In this document: in pieces, positions 1-8,508 of the stretch
Layout: each line of letters starts with the position of its first letter
How positions within the stretch are numbered: position 1 is the stretch's first letter
Assembly (NCBI GenBank): GCA_020639095.1
Contig: JACKHH010000006.1
Coordinates: 62,001-126,000, forward strand
Length of the DNA: 64,000 nt
Origin: Phycisphaerales bacterium
GTDB lineage: Bacteria > Planctomycetota > Phycisphaerae > UBA1845
Direction: 5' to 3'
The notes under the pieces: model-generated
What the model saw: the letters and a program-made list of their open reading frames with translations, nothing else
Told to the model about the DNA's origin: nothing
Database searches by the model: none
Position numbers and translations under genes: made by a program

Positions 1-819
1 CAGCGGGTTGAAGATCTCATGGGCCGCCCCCGAAGCAATCTGCCCTACGGCTGCCATCTTCTGCTTTTCCACCATCTGGTCGCGCATCCGCCCGATCTGA
101 CCCGCGCCCTTTTCCAGCAGATAGAACAGGTTGTTGATGCCTTCGCCCAGTTCCGTCAGTTCATCCGGACAGCTCATGCGGTAGACGTCACACGTTTGGC
201 ACTGCTTGATCGAAAGCAGCGGCTGGCCGTTGTCGCCACCGGGATGACGCAGCGCCAGCGCCTGCCAGCAGCGCTCGCCCGGCGAATCAAACATCACGCA
301 CTCGCGCCGCTCGCACGGCAACACCTCGCGACAGTGCAACAGGTGCGGATTCTCAAAACGGCCCGCCGATTCGGGATGCTCCTGATACGCTTCGAGCAAT
401 TCGGTGAGCTGCGTCGCGGTTTTCGCCAGTTGCTGCTGCTGGCGACGCATGATCTTGTAGACCCCCGCGCTCAGCAGCCCGGCGATGATCGTCGCCAAGC
501 CAGTCAGCACCGCGTGCCGCACGCCCATCGAAAACTTGTCCGCGAAGTAGCGTTCGAGCAGGTCCGCCCCCACGAACAGCGCTGAGAAAACCACCAACGC
601 GACCACCGGTATCAACACGCGCACCATGCGCCGCCGCGATCGCCGCGCGTGCAGCGCGCTGTGCCGTTGCTGCGGACACCAGGTGGCGGCATCGCGATAC
701 ACCGGCAGCGACACGCCGACATCCGCGCCGCGATACGGTCCGCCGCACGGCGGGGCGTTTGCAGAAGGCTTGGCTGCCTGAGTTGGCTCGAGCGTCGCTT
801 TCACCGAAACTCTCGACAC
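1..819 (-). CDS. Membrane sensor histidine kinase, C-terminus outside the window
   Basis: The gene runs off the left edge and shows about 273 residues. Two hydrophobic segments (about residues 67-88 and 103-123) follow an Arg-rich stretch. A Cys-rich region comes next (about 155-215, with pieces such as CREVLPCERREC, CWQ and CQTCDVYRMSC), and the last residues are an H-box, GAAHEIFNPL, with His near 267. The family reading is a membrane-anchored kinase whose Cys module resembles the two-CW type of putative metal-binding sensor domain; the ligand is unknown. ATPase and any receiver domains lie outside. The start is uncertain: GTG at 819 is used because codons above the ATG at 627 keep strong G/C third positions, but neither start has a good ribosome site. 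Confidence 0.75.
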   Translation of the reverse strand, partial: MSRVSVKATLEPTQAAKPSANAPPCGGPYRGADVGVSLPVYRDAATWCPQQRHSALHARRSRRRMVRVLIPVVALVVFSALFVGADLLERYFADKFSMGVRHAVLTGLATIIAGLLSAGVYKIMRRQQQQLAKTATQLTELLEAYQEHPESAGRFENPHLLHCREVLPCERRECVMFDSPGERCWQALALRHPGGDNGQPLLSIKQCQTCDVYRMSCPDELTELGEGINNLFYLLEKGAGQIGRMRDQMVEKQKMAAVGQIASGAAHEIFNPL

Positions 820-1005
820 GTTAAAGTAGGCACATGGCGTCCGCCGCGCCCGTACGCCGTCCGCAGGCGCACCAGTGAGCCTTCGGCAAGTTGCGTACCG
901 CGGGCGCCGAAAGCGCGCGCAAACCGTCCAAACCGACATTGGTACGCAACGTGCCGTGAGTCCCGGCGCGGAACGTTCCACGAACGGCAAGCAGCAGGGA
1001 GCAAG

Positions 1006-1257
1006 ATGGTGCAGGTCAAACGAGTGAACCGGTTGCGGGCAGCGGCCTGCGTCGCGCTGATGGTGATCACGCCCATGCTCATGGGCGGATGCCCCGAATT
1101 CCAGAACAGCGTGGTGAACATCGCCAACGAAGCCACCCAGAACATCATCCTGAATGACGCGGATCAGCGGACAGCCGTCGAGACCGCGACACGCGGTGTG
1201 CTCAGCGCTGCGATCGACCTGTTCTTCGAACAGTTTCGCAACGACTCAAGCCGGTAA
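1006..1257 (+). CDS. Small putative lipoprotein, 83 aa
   Basis: An ATG start is preceded by AGGGAG at 996-1001. The N-terminus has basic residues, a hydrophobic core and a lipobox-like LMGGC (Cys at about residue 28), so export and lipid attachment are likely. The mature part is short, polar and probably helical (ATQNIILNDADQRTAVETA). I do not recognise a family. The gene is followed by a GC-rich hairpin and is convergent with the pentaheme cytochrome gene. Confidence 0.6.
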   Translation: MVQVKRVNRLRAAACVALMVITPMLMGGCPEFQNSVVNIANEATQNIILNDADQRTAVETATRGVLSAAIDLFFEQFRNDSSR

Positions 1258-1341
1258 CCACACAAACGAGCCGCCTCGTTTGCCCCCAATCCTAGCGCTG
1301 TTTTCTCAGAATCGAGAAAAAAGATGTGCCAATAGTGAGAG

Positions 1342-1366
1342 ACGCGGGGCCCTAGCTGCCCCGCGT
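1342..1366. terminator. Hairpin between convergent genes
   Basis: Arms ACGCGGGG (1342-1349) and CCCCGCGT (1359-1366) form a perfect 8-bp stem followed by a T-rich stretch on the plus strand. It sits between the converging small lipoprotein and cytochrome genes and could end transcription from either side. Confidence 0.6.
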
Positions 1367-1400
1367 TTCGTCATTCATCATTCGTCATACAGCACTGCCG

Positions 1401-2144
1401 TCAAAGCTCGTGGCACGACATGCAGAGGCGCGACTCTTCGATCGGCACGCTGAGGCGGTCCGGCTCCTGCGAGTAGAGATCGTGGCACGACACGCAGCTC
1501 ACCTTGCCGTCGGGCAGGCGGACCTGCTTGGGCAACTGGGCGGCATTGCGAAATGACCCGCTGCGCATCCCGTGCGGGTACGCGACGCCCACCGGATGGT
1601 TGCGACGATGATCGCCCATCGCACCCTCGCCGCGGTTCCAGGGTGTCGTGTTCGCGAACTCACCAGCCGATACGCCGTCATGGCACGCCATGCAACGCCG
1701 CGACTCGGCATCGAGCGAACCCAGCGAACGACCCGACCCATCATTGTCGAGGATGTGGGCTTTGCCAACCGCCATCCAGTGCATGCTCGTCGCGCTGCGA
1801 CTACCGTTGTCGGCATGGCACTTCGCGCAGAACTCGACGGTATCACTCGTCCCGGCATTGAAGTCGCGCAACCGCAGATCGCCCTGCGCCGGCAGCGTTT
1901 CGTGACACGTCAGACAGGTGACCGCGCCGCGTTCGTCCAACGGCCAGCCGTCCGGAATGCGAATCGACGATGAGGGCACGACGTTAACCGGATGGTTCGA
2001 CACCCCCGGCCCCTCGCGCAGCAACGCAGCGATGTGCTTCCCACCCGCACCAACTGCCGGCACGACCGCGACAATGAAACACGTGACCGTGAACAGTTTG
2101 AAGATGCGGCGAACCGCCGACCTCTGGCCTCGCGGCGAAGTCAT
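1401..2144 (-). CDS. Secreted or membrane-anchored pentaheme c-type cytochrome
   Basis: About 247 aa with an N-terminal hydrophobic segment (FKLFTVTCFIVAVVPAVGAG) that acts as a signal peptide or anchor. Five CXXCH motifs follow: CLTCH, CAKCH, CMACH, CVSCH and CMSCH, each expected to bind one heme c covalently in the periplasm. The spacing resembles doubled-CXXCH multiheme cytochromes used in periplasmic electron transfer. The start is placed at ATG 2144 because GGGGG lies 8 bases upstream; an ATG at 2159 is also in frame. Nearby plus-strand genes encode another multiheme protein, so a shared respiratory or extracellular electron-transfer role is inferred. The redox partner is not visible. 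Confidence 0.85.
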   Translation of the reverse strand: MTSPRGQRSAVRRIFKLFTVTCFIVAVVPAVGAGGKHIAALLREGPGVSNHPVNVVPSSSIRIPDGWPLDERGAVTCLTCHETLPAQGDLRLRDFNAGTSDTVEFCAKCHADNGSRSATSMHWMAVGKAHILDNDGSGRSLGSLDAESRRCMACHDGVSAGEFANTTPWNRGEGAMGDHRRNHPVGVAYPHGMRSGSFRNAAQLPKQVRLPDGKVSCVSCHDLYSQEPDRLSVPIEESRLCMSCHEL

Positions 2145-2431
2145 ATCGTGAACCCCCATGCTGGAAGCGGTTGGCCAGGCTGACGGCAGCCTGTGCTCGG
2201 ACCAGCCTCCCAGGGGCTGACACGACGTCCGGGGCGACGCACGCGCAAGAAGGCGCCCGCACCCGCTGAGGATTTACGATATAACCCCCGCGCCACCCGC
2301 AGCGTCAGGTGTGGCTGAACCGGAGCAGTCCCGCCAAACGACACGGCGCGATAAGCTGCCGCCCTTTTCCCGATTCTGAGAATCTCCCGCGAAATACCGC
2401 CTATTGGCAGCGCCAAAACGTTGGCACGAGT

Positions 2432-2447
2432 TGTGCATACTGGTTCG
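2432..2447 (+). promoter_or_regulatory. Candidate sigma-54 promoter
   Basis: TTGGCACGAGTTGTGC has the -24 GG and -12 GC of sigma-54 promoters in the correct register and one mismatch to TGGCACG-N4-TTGC. It lies about 57 bases before the ATG at 2504. A perfect palindrome, GATTCTGAGAATC, at 2372-2384 could be part of an activator site. The rest of 2145-2503 shows nothing else I can name. Confidence 0.6.
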
Positions 2448-2503
2448 GCGTCAAGAGCGCAACGCAGGATGCGGTCTGCGCCGCGACGGGTGAGGAGTGA
2501 TTG

Positions 2504-3319
2504 ATGATGAAGCGAATCTGCGCGCTGGCGATGGTGATGCTCGGCATGGCGGCGACGTTGCCGGTATCGGCTGCCACCTTCACGCTCTATCCCGCGAAGG
2601 ACGGAACGCTCGTCGACGGCGGCGTATTCGGGCCGTTCGACGGCGTGGCCGACGATGCCGACTGGTATTTCAACCAATCAAGCTATGAAGGATCAATCTC
2701 GCGCTCAACTGCGTCGCCGACCAACAGCATCGAGCATCGCGTGACCTGGGAGTACAACCTCAGCACCGTGACATTGCCCCCACCGGTTTCAGCAACGCTG
2801 CGTTTCAACTTGCGCGGGGCATCCATTTTCCCGTTCCCCGACGTCGATGTGCACGTGTACGCCTATCCCGCCGACCTGGCGGAATCGCTTTCCGACTTCT
2901 CCGCGACGCCCGCGACTTTCCAGGGACTCGCCACCGTCGTGCCGTTCCAACCCGCGACGACCTACACAGTCGACGTCAGCGCAGCCGTTAGCGCCGCGCT
3001 CAGCAGTGGTACGGACAAGGTCGCGTTCCGTTTCCAGATCGACCCCAACACCACCGCACCCGCCAATCAGGCGTTCGTCGACGCGCTCGATGCCGAGCCC
3101 GCGACCAAACCGGCACTGCTCGTCGTGGAAGCGCCGCACGTCCCCGGCGACATCGACGACGACGGCGACGTGGACGCCGAGGACTTCCTCGGCTTCCCAC
3201 CATGCATGAGTGGCCCGAACACTCCACCGACCCCGGAATGCGACATCTACGACTTTGATCTCGACGACGACGTAGACCTTGCCGATTATGCCGCGTTCCA
3301 GTCGTACATCGCGCCCTAG
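2504..3319 (+). CDS. Secreted protein with C-terminal dockerin-like repeats
   Basis: About 271 aa. GAGGAG at 2492-2497 supports ATG 2504. A signal peptide (ALAMVMLGMAATLPVSA) is followed by a beta-rich domain of about 170 residues that resembles DNRLRE-type or carbohydrate-binding jelly-roll modules, although I cannot assign it firmly. The C-terminus has two acidic calcium-loop repeats, GDIDDDGDVDAEDF and YDFDLDDDVDLADY, of the type I dockerin kind common at the ends of planctomycete secreted proteins. The protein is therefore extracellular, and the tail may bind calcium or tether it to a partner. It shares a sigma-54-like promoter arrangement with the next gene. Confidence 0.75.
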   Translation: MMKRICALAMVMLGMAATLPVSAATFTLYPAKDGTLVDGGVFGPFDGVADDADWYFNQSSYEGSISRSTASPTNSIEHRVTWEYNLSTVTLPPPVSATLRFNLRGASIFPFPDVDVHVYAYPADLAESLSDFSATPATFQGLATVVPFQPATTYTVDVSAAVSAALSSGTDKVAFRFQIDPNTTAPANQAFVDALDAEPATKPALLVVEAPHVPGDIDDDGDVDAEDFLGFPPCMSGPNTPPTPECDIYDFDLDDDVDLADYAAFQSYIAP

Positions 3320-3506
3320 AAGCCGGTCTGCAGCCCGCTCTCAAATCTGGGATTCGCCCGCATAATAACGTCTCAGGAAAAGGAAATTCGCGCGCGATCA
3401 GCGCGTCATGCTGCCACTCCACCCGCGACCTAACTGCCGTAATCACAACACGTAACGCCTGCCATTACCTCGTGGGAATCGCTGCCCGCGCGCGTCCATC
3501 AACCAC

Positions 3507-3521
3507 TGGCACGCAATCTGC
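3507..3521 (+). promoter_or_regulatory. Candidate sigma-54 promoter
   Basis: TGGCACGCAATCTGC matches TGGCACG-N4-TTGC with a single mismatch and correct GG/GC spacing. It lies about 82 bases before the ATG at 3603 of the large cytochrome gene and mirrors the site before the preceding gene. Confidence 0.6.
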
Positions 3522-3602
3522 TCATTCAAGCGCAACGGGCGTGGAGTCTCCGCGCCCAGGACGAATCCGATTCCGCCAACCACATGCTTGGAGGGCATAT
3601 CC

Positions 3603-6600
3603 ATGACAGCTTGCAGTTGTGTACTCGCCGTCGCCATCAGCGTTCTGGGGCAGACGTCGAACCTGACGCCAACGGGCGCCATCTCTGACGGACTTGGGGC
3701 GCCGACGCGACTGGCCGCTGCCCCGGGCGGTGGCTTGTACGTCACCGATCAAGTCAACGGACAGGTGTTGGAGTACGACAACACCGGGACCTTGGTGAAC
3801 ACGTACGCCGTACCCGAGATGCCGGTGGGCATCGCGGTGATCCCGAGCAGCGGCAACGTGATCGTCTCTCGCCGCGACGGCGCGGTCGGCGTGTATGACA
3901 ACGCGTTCAACCTGCTGGGCTCGCTTGATCCCGCACCGCTCGCGTTCGTCACGCCGAATGACATCGCCGTGCATCCGACGAGCGAGGAGATCTACGTCGT
4001 CGACAGCGACGCGCACCAGGTGATGGTGTTCAATCCCAACACCAACGCACTCGCGCGGATGTGGGGCGCGCAGGGCGTGGGATTGGGACAATTCGAATCA
4101 CCGCAAGCCATTGCGATCGACGCTACGAACGATCGCGTGCTCGTCGCCGACGTGGACAACTTCCGCGTGCAGGTCTTCGACACGACGGGCGTTTTCCAGT
4201 TCAAATTCGGTTATCGCACACTCTATGCCGGGTCGGGCGAAGTGGCCTGGTTTGCACGGAGTGAAGGCTTGGCGCTCGACGCCTGTGGCAACATCTACAT
4301 CACCGACGCGCTCATGGGCACGGTGCGAGCCTTCACCCCGGCTGGTAAGGAAATCAGCGCGACGTTCATCCCCGCGGTCGGCTACGGCGCGAACGCGGGC
4401 CAACTGCGTACCCCGTGCGACGTGATGATCGACGCTGCCGGCACGCTCTACGTCGCGAACACAACCAACGCGAATATCGAAACCTTCCAGGTGGGCTGCA
4501 CCGCGGCACCGCTGATGGCACGTCGTTCGCGCGTGGCCCAGATCGGTGGGCGCGACGTCGCATCCAACCCGCTGAACTATCCGGACAACCCGCTCGATAT
4601 CGTTAACGCGATCCGCAGCGGCGAATACGAGCATCGCCTCGACATCAACACCGACCGGGTCGTCGACGAGACCGACCTTGAACTCGCGGTCGCACGTTTC
4701 GGCGGCGCATCGGTTGAGGATTTCCTGAACATGGATACCGGCCCGCGGGCTGCGTACCCCTATCCGCTGCAACCGCCGCACATGGTCGCCGAGTTGCCCA
4801 ACCTCTGTGGCCGATGCCACTCGATGGACGGATTGCCGAACGGCATGCTGTCCGCAGAAGGCCAGACCAACCTCTGCGTATCGTGTCACACACCGGGCGG
4901 TCGCGCCATGGCCTCTCCGATTGAAGCTGGTGACGATGCGAATTCGCACCCGTGGGGTGTGGTCGCGAATCCGGGACCCGATCCCGAAAGCGAACTCGCG
5001 CTGCACCTGGACAATGGCGACGTTCGTTGCGCCACCTGCCACGACCCGCATGAAACGATGTACGCGGGCGCGCCGTACCTCCGCGGCTCGCTGCTCGACG
5101 GCGGTCTCTGTGCCGAGTGCCATACGGAAGTCGCGGAATGGCAGCACGCCGGCCACGCGGACGAGTCGGCTGATCCTTGGGGACACTACGACTGGTCGCT
5201 CGCCAGCCGAGCCGCCTGCCGCCAGTGCCACAGCGGAAATGGCTACATCGACTTCTCGAAAGGGTTGCCCGCAGCCGAGCAGAATGGCAACTTCCGCGTA
5301 CTTGACTGCGTCGTCTGCCACGCAACGCACGGCAAACCGCAGGATGAAACGCTGCTCCGCATTTACGGCGAAATCACCCTTCCGACCGAAGGTCCGGACG
5401 AGACCATCACCGGTGTCGGCGCCATGGCAACCTGCATGGCCTGCCACAACGGCCGCGTCGCGCCTGACGATGGCAGCCTCACCCCGCACTACGCGATCGG
5501 TGGCGTGATGCTCGAAGGCATCAACGGCAACACCTACGGCTTCAAGCTCGTCAACTCGCCGCACACGCAACTCGCCAACTGCATCGACTGCCACATGTAT
5601 CCCACGCCGGGACCAGGCGAACCGGGTGCGGGCAAGATCGGCGGCCACACCTTCAACATGAAGGTGCATGACCCCAACGATCCCGACTTCGGCGTTGAGA
5701 ACATCGCGGCTTGCAATGCACCCGCGTGCCACGGCAACACGACGCGGGCACCGAGCCTGGAGATCACCGAGTTCAACCGCGAAGCCTTCGGCGACTATGA
5801 CGGCGACGGCACCATCGAAGGCGTGCAGGATGAAACGCAAGGCCTGATGGACCTGGTCTACGACCAGATCACCACGAACGGCGCCGTATTCCTCGGTTCC
5901 TATCCGTACTGGAGCGTGACCGGCGTGGTCGACAACCCGCCCGGGTTCGTGGAAGTCGTCAAGGACGCGATCTGGAACTGGGAGTACGTCGACAACAGCG
6001 GCGACTTGGGAATTCACAACACGAGCTACGCGGTCGGTCTGCTGCAGGTGACCTACCGCGCGTTGAGCGGACACGACGTTCCGGGCGCGTTCCTGCGTTA
6101 CGAAACGCCCGCGACCATGCTGCCCAAGACTGTCGTGCAGATTCAGGGCGTCAACGGCGGAGCGCCGGTCGAACCGGGTGGCACATTCACGGTGGACTTC
6201 ACCATCGAGGACGACCAGGGCAACCCGATCGCGAAGGCCGACCTGAACCGCTTGCAACTGTACGTCGCCGGTCCCGCCAGCAACTACCAGTTGGTGATTC
6301 CGTCGGACGGCAACAGCGCGAACTTCGTGCAGAACCCGGACGACTCATACACCTACACGTTGCCCACGCCGTTCCCCACGGTTTATTCACCGCCGCTGTT
6401 CGACTCGCCGGCATTTGGTGCTGCCGACGGCGAGCTCACCGGCCAGCCGTTGCTCGACGGCACCTACACCGTGCTTATCGAGTCGCGTCGCGTGTTCGGT
6501 AGTGTTCGCAAAGCCGGTGACGCGACCATGGACTTCGTTGTCGCGAACAATCCGGGCAGCCCGCCCGCGCTCGCGTCGCGCGAGCTGATCACCCAGGCCG

Positions 6601-8252
6601 CGTGCAACGCGTGTCACAACGACCTGCAACTGCACGGCAGCAACCGCTACTCGGTAAAGGGCTGCGTGGTGTGCCATACCGCCGGTGGTGAAGACCTCAT
6701 CACCACGCCCGACAGCACGCCGGGCGTGACGATTCAGTTCGACGACATGATCCACCGCATCCACCGCAGCCACGATCTGCCGACGATCACCGCGACGGCC
6801 AACAGCGCCGATCCGTATCGTTACATCATCACCGGCTACGGCGGAAGCTCGAACGACTTCTCCGACATTGGATTCCCAATCCTGCCGGACGGCGTCATGA
6901 ACTGCGACGCCTGCCACGCGGGAGCCGCGCAAGGCGCGGAGGTCTACAACCGCATCACCCGCGCGAACTGCGTCGGCTGCCATACCGACATCGACTTCAC
7001 CACGGGAACCATTCTGGACAAGTCGAACCCCGACGTACAGGACGGGTTGCTCACGCAAGCCGATCTCAGCAATCTTGCGTACCGCATTTTCCCGGGCGGC
7101 GTCGATCACTCCTTTGCAAATGACACGACGTGCAGCGGCTGCCATGGACCCGGCATGTTCGCGAACGTCGAGGACGCGCACCTCTTCCCGTCGAGCGACG
7201 CGGCGGAGGGCACGAATCCGTACATCGAAATCGTCAGCGTCGGCGGCATGACCGGTGGCGGTGGCACCTACTTCCAAGCCGGTGACTTCTTTGAAGTAAC
7301 CTTCAAGCTGGCCAACGACGTGAACAACCCGCAGGAACTGCTCGCGGGTAATACGGGTATTCTCGATCGCATGGAAGTGATCGTGACCGGCCCGACCACG
7401 CTCTACCAGCAGATCATGGGTTCGCAGCGTCCCTGGAGCAACGGCAACCTCGCGGTGCCTGTCGGCAACTGGATCGACAACTATTCGGTCGACGGAACCT
7501 ATACGTTCATTTCCGAAGATCCGTTCCCGGCAGTCTACCCGGCGCAGGAAAACGCGCTTGGCGAGCCGCCGGCAGAGCAGATCTTCTCGTACGCCGGTGG
7601 CTGGGGTCAGCAGTACTCGCCAGGCGGCACGCCGCTCGACGCGGGTACCTACAACATCGTCATGTTCGGACGACGCTTGACGCCCATCGCGGGTGAACGC
7701 GAACCGGTGATCACGGGGACGTTCGACGTGCAGTACGGCGTTGCCGGACCAGCCGTTCCTTACAACGGAACGGTCGACACCGCCAGTTGCAACGCGTGTC
7801 ACGGCGTGCTCGCGTTCCACGGCAATCAGCGCTACGGCGTTGAAAGCTGCTTCGCATGCCACACGGCCGGCTCGCAGGACGGCGGGACGATGGAGAGCGT
7901 GGACCTGCGCATCATGGTACACAAGCTGCACAACGCACGGAACCTCGAAGTCCTTCCGTACGAACTCAACGGCCACTCCGGTATCGCCGATTTCAGTGAC
8001 CTGCTGATCTCCTCGATGCCCGGCGAAGCGGCAGAGTGCCAGGTGTGCCACGTGAACGACGCTTGGGAAAATCCACCGATGCGTGACAACATGCGGACGT
8101 GGATGGTGGCCTGCACCTCGTGCCACAATGGCGACGAAACGCGTACGCACGTGAACGCAGCCACACTCGCGGGCACGTTCGTCGAAACCTGCACCGCTTG
8201 CCATGGCCCGGGCACGGCATGGTCGGTCGCGAAGGTCCACGGCACGCCGTAA
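3603..8252 (+). CDS. Giant secreted NHL-propeller/multiheme cytochrome c, OmcA/MtrC-like
   Basis: About 1549 aa. GGAGGG at 3590-3595 fixes the ATG at 3603. A signal peptide is followed by an NHL-type beta-propeller (about residues 25-300), then a dockerin-like acidic stretch (DINTDRVVDETDLELAVARF, about 350). From about residue 400 come 18 CXXCH motifs and one CX4CH (CNAPACH, about 704), giving up to 19 hemes. Two beta-domain-plus-heme modules (about 855-1190 and 1210-1549) each contain a GGTFTVDFTIED- or AGDFFEVTFKL-like beta domain followed by CNACH...HG...CxxCH...H.LH, the layout of OmcA/MtrC outer-surface cytochromes. The inferred role is electron transfer at the cell surface; the propeller may bind a partner or substrate. 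No porin partner is visible in the window. Confidence 0.88.
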   Translation: MTACSCVLAVAISVLGQTSNLTPTGAISDGLGAPTRLAAAPGGGLYVTDQVNGQVLEYDNTGTLVNTYAVPEMPVGIAVIPSSGNVIVSRRDGAVGVYDNAFNLLGSLDPAPLAFVTPNDIAVHPTSEEIYVVDSDAHQVMVFNPNTNALARMWGAQGVGLGQFESPQAIAIDATNDRVLVADVDNFRVQVFDTTGVFQFKFGYRTLYAGSGEVAWFARSEGLALDACGNIYITDALMGTVRAFTPAGKEISATFIPAVGYGANAGQLRTPCDVMIDAAGTLYVANTTNANIETFQVGCTAAPLMARRSRVAQIGGRDVASNPLNYPDNPLDIVNAIRSGEYEHRLDINTDRVVDETDLELAVARFGGASVEDFLNMDTGPRAAYPYPLQPPHMVAELPNLCGRCHSMDGLPNGMLSAEGQTNLCVSCHTPGGRAMASPIEAGDDANSHPWGVVANPGPDPESELALHLDNGDVRCATCHDPHETMYAGAPYLRGSLLDGGLCAECHTEVAEWQHAGHADESADPWGHYDWSLASRAACRQCHSGNGYIDFSKGLPAAEQNGNFRVLDCVVCHATHGKPQDETLLRIYGEITLPTEGPDETITGVGAMATCMACHNGRVAPDDGSLTPHYAIGGVMLEGINGNTYGFKLVNSPHTQLANCIDCHMYPTPGPGEPGAGKIGGHTFNMKVHDPNDPDFGVENIAACNAPACHGNTTRAPSLEITEFNREAFGDYDGDGTIEGVQDETQGLMDLVYDQITTNGAVFLGSYPYWSVTGVVDNPPGFVEVVKDAIWNWEYVDNSGDLGIHNTSYAVGLLQVTYRALSGHDVPGAFLRYETPATMLPKTVVQIQGVNGGAPVEPGGTFTVDFTIEDDQGNPIAKADLNRLQLYVAGPASNYQLVIPSDGNSANFVQNPDDSYTYTLPTPFPTVYSPPLFDSPAFGAADGELTGQPLLDGTYTVLIESRRVFGSVRKAGDATMDFVVANNPGSPPALASRELITQAACNACHNDLQLHGSNRYSVKGCVVCHTAGGEDLITTPDSTPGVTIQFDDMIHRIHRSHDLPTITATANSADPYRYIITGYGGSSNDFSDIGFPILPDGVMNCDACHAGAAQGAEVYNRITRANCVGCHTDIDFTTGTILDKSNPDVQDGLLTQADLSNLAYRIFPGGVDHSFANDTTCSGCHGPGMFANVEDAHLFPSSDAAEGTNPYIEIVSVGGMTGGGGTYFQAGDFFEVTFKLANDVNNPQELLAGNTGILDRMEVIVTGPTTLYQQIMGSQRPWSNGNLAVPVGNWIDNYSVDGTYTFISEDPFPAVYPAQENALGEPPAEQIFSYAGGWGQQYSPGGTPLDAGTYNIVMFGRRLTPIAGEREPVITGTFDVQYGVAGPAVPYNGTVDTASCNACHGVLAFHGNQRYGVESCFACHTAGSQDGGTMESVDLRIMVHKLHNARNLEVLPYELNGHSGIADFSDLLISSMPGEAAECQVCHVNDAWENPPMRDNMRTWMVACTSCHNGDETRTHVNAATLAGTFVETCTACHGPGTAWSVAKVHGTP

Positions 8253-8325
8253 GCCATTGAAGAGCAAGCGCCTGCTCAGCTTGGCGCACGTCTGAAGTCG
8301 GAAGGCTTCGGACGCTCGACAACTT

Positions 8326-8417
8326 AAGCCGGTTCGGCGTTTCGAATCTGCACTGGTGTCCCCAATGGATGTGCCCCAAGGCACACGACCAGTGCAGCCA
8401 GAGCGCCGAGCCGGCTT
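8326..8417 (+). terminator. Long three-tier hairpin after the multiheme gene
   Basis: Three nested stems share one axis. The outer arms are 8326-8339 and 8404-8417 (14 bp with one G-U pair), the middle arms CTGCACTGGT 8348-8357 and its perfect complement 8388-8397, and the inner arms TGTGCC/GGCACA 8370-8375 and 8380-8385 around a CCAA loop. A pyrimidine-rich tail (CTTCTTT) follows on the plus strand, which fits a terminator for the cytochrome gene. The size and nesting exceed what a terminator needs, so a structured RNA is possible. Confidence 0.55.
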
Positions 8418-8508
8418 CTTCTTTGCGCCTTCGGACGGCAACCATTTCCGTTCTGGTGCGCCGTGATACACTCTTGCGGCGGGCCACGGACGGAAAGCGG
8501 ATTGCTTG

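Noticed and set aside
4098..6257. 719-residue antisense frame over the multiheme cytochrome gene
   Set aside because: It is a GC-rich shadow with Arg/Val/His-heavy composition and no motif, while the plus-strand gene has signal peptide, heme sites and ribosome site.
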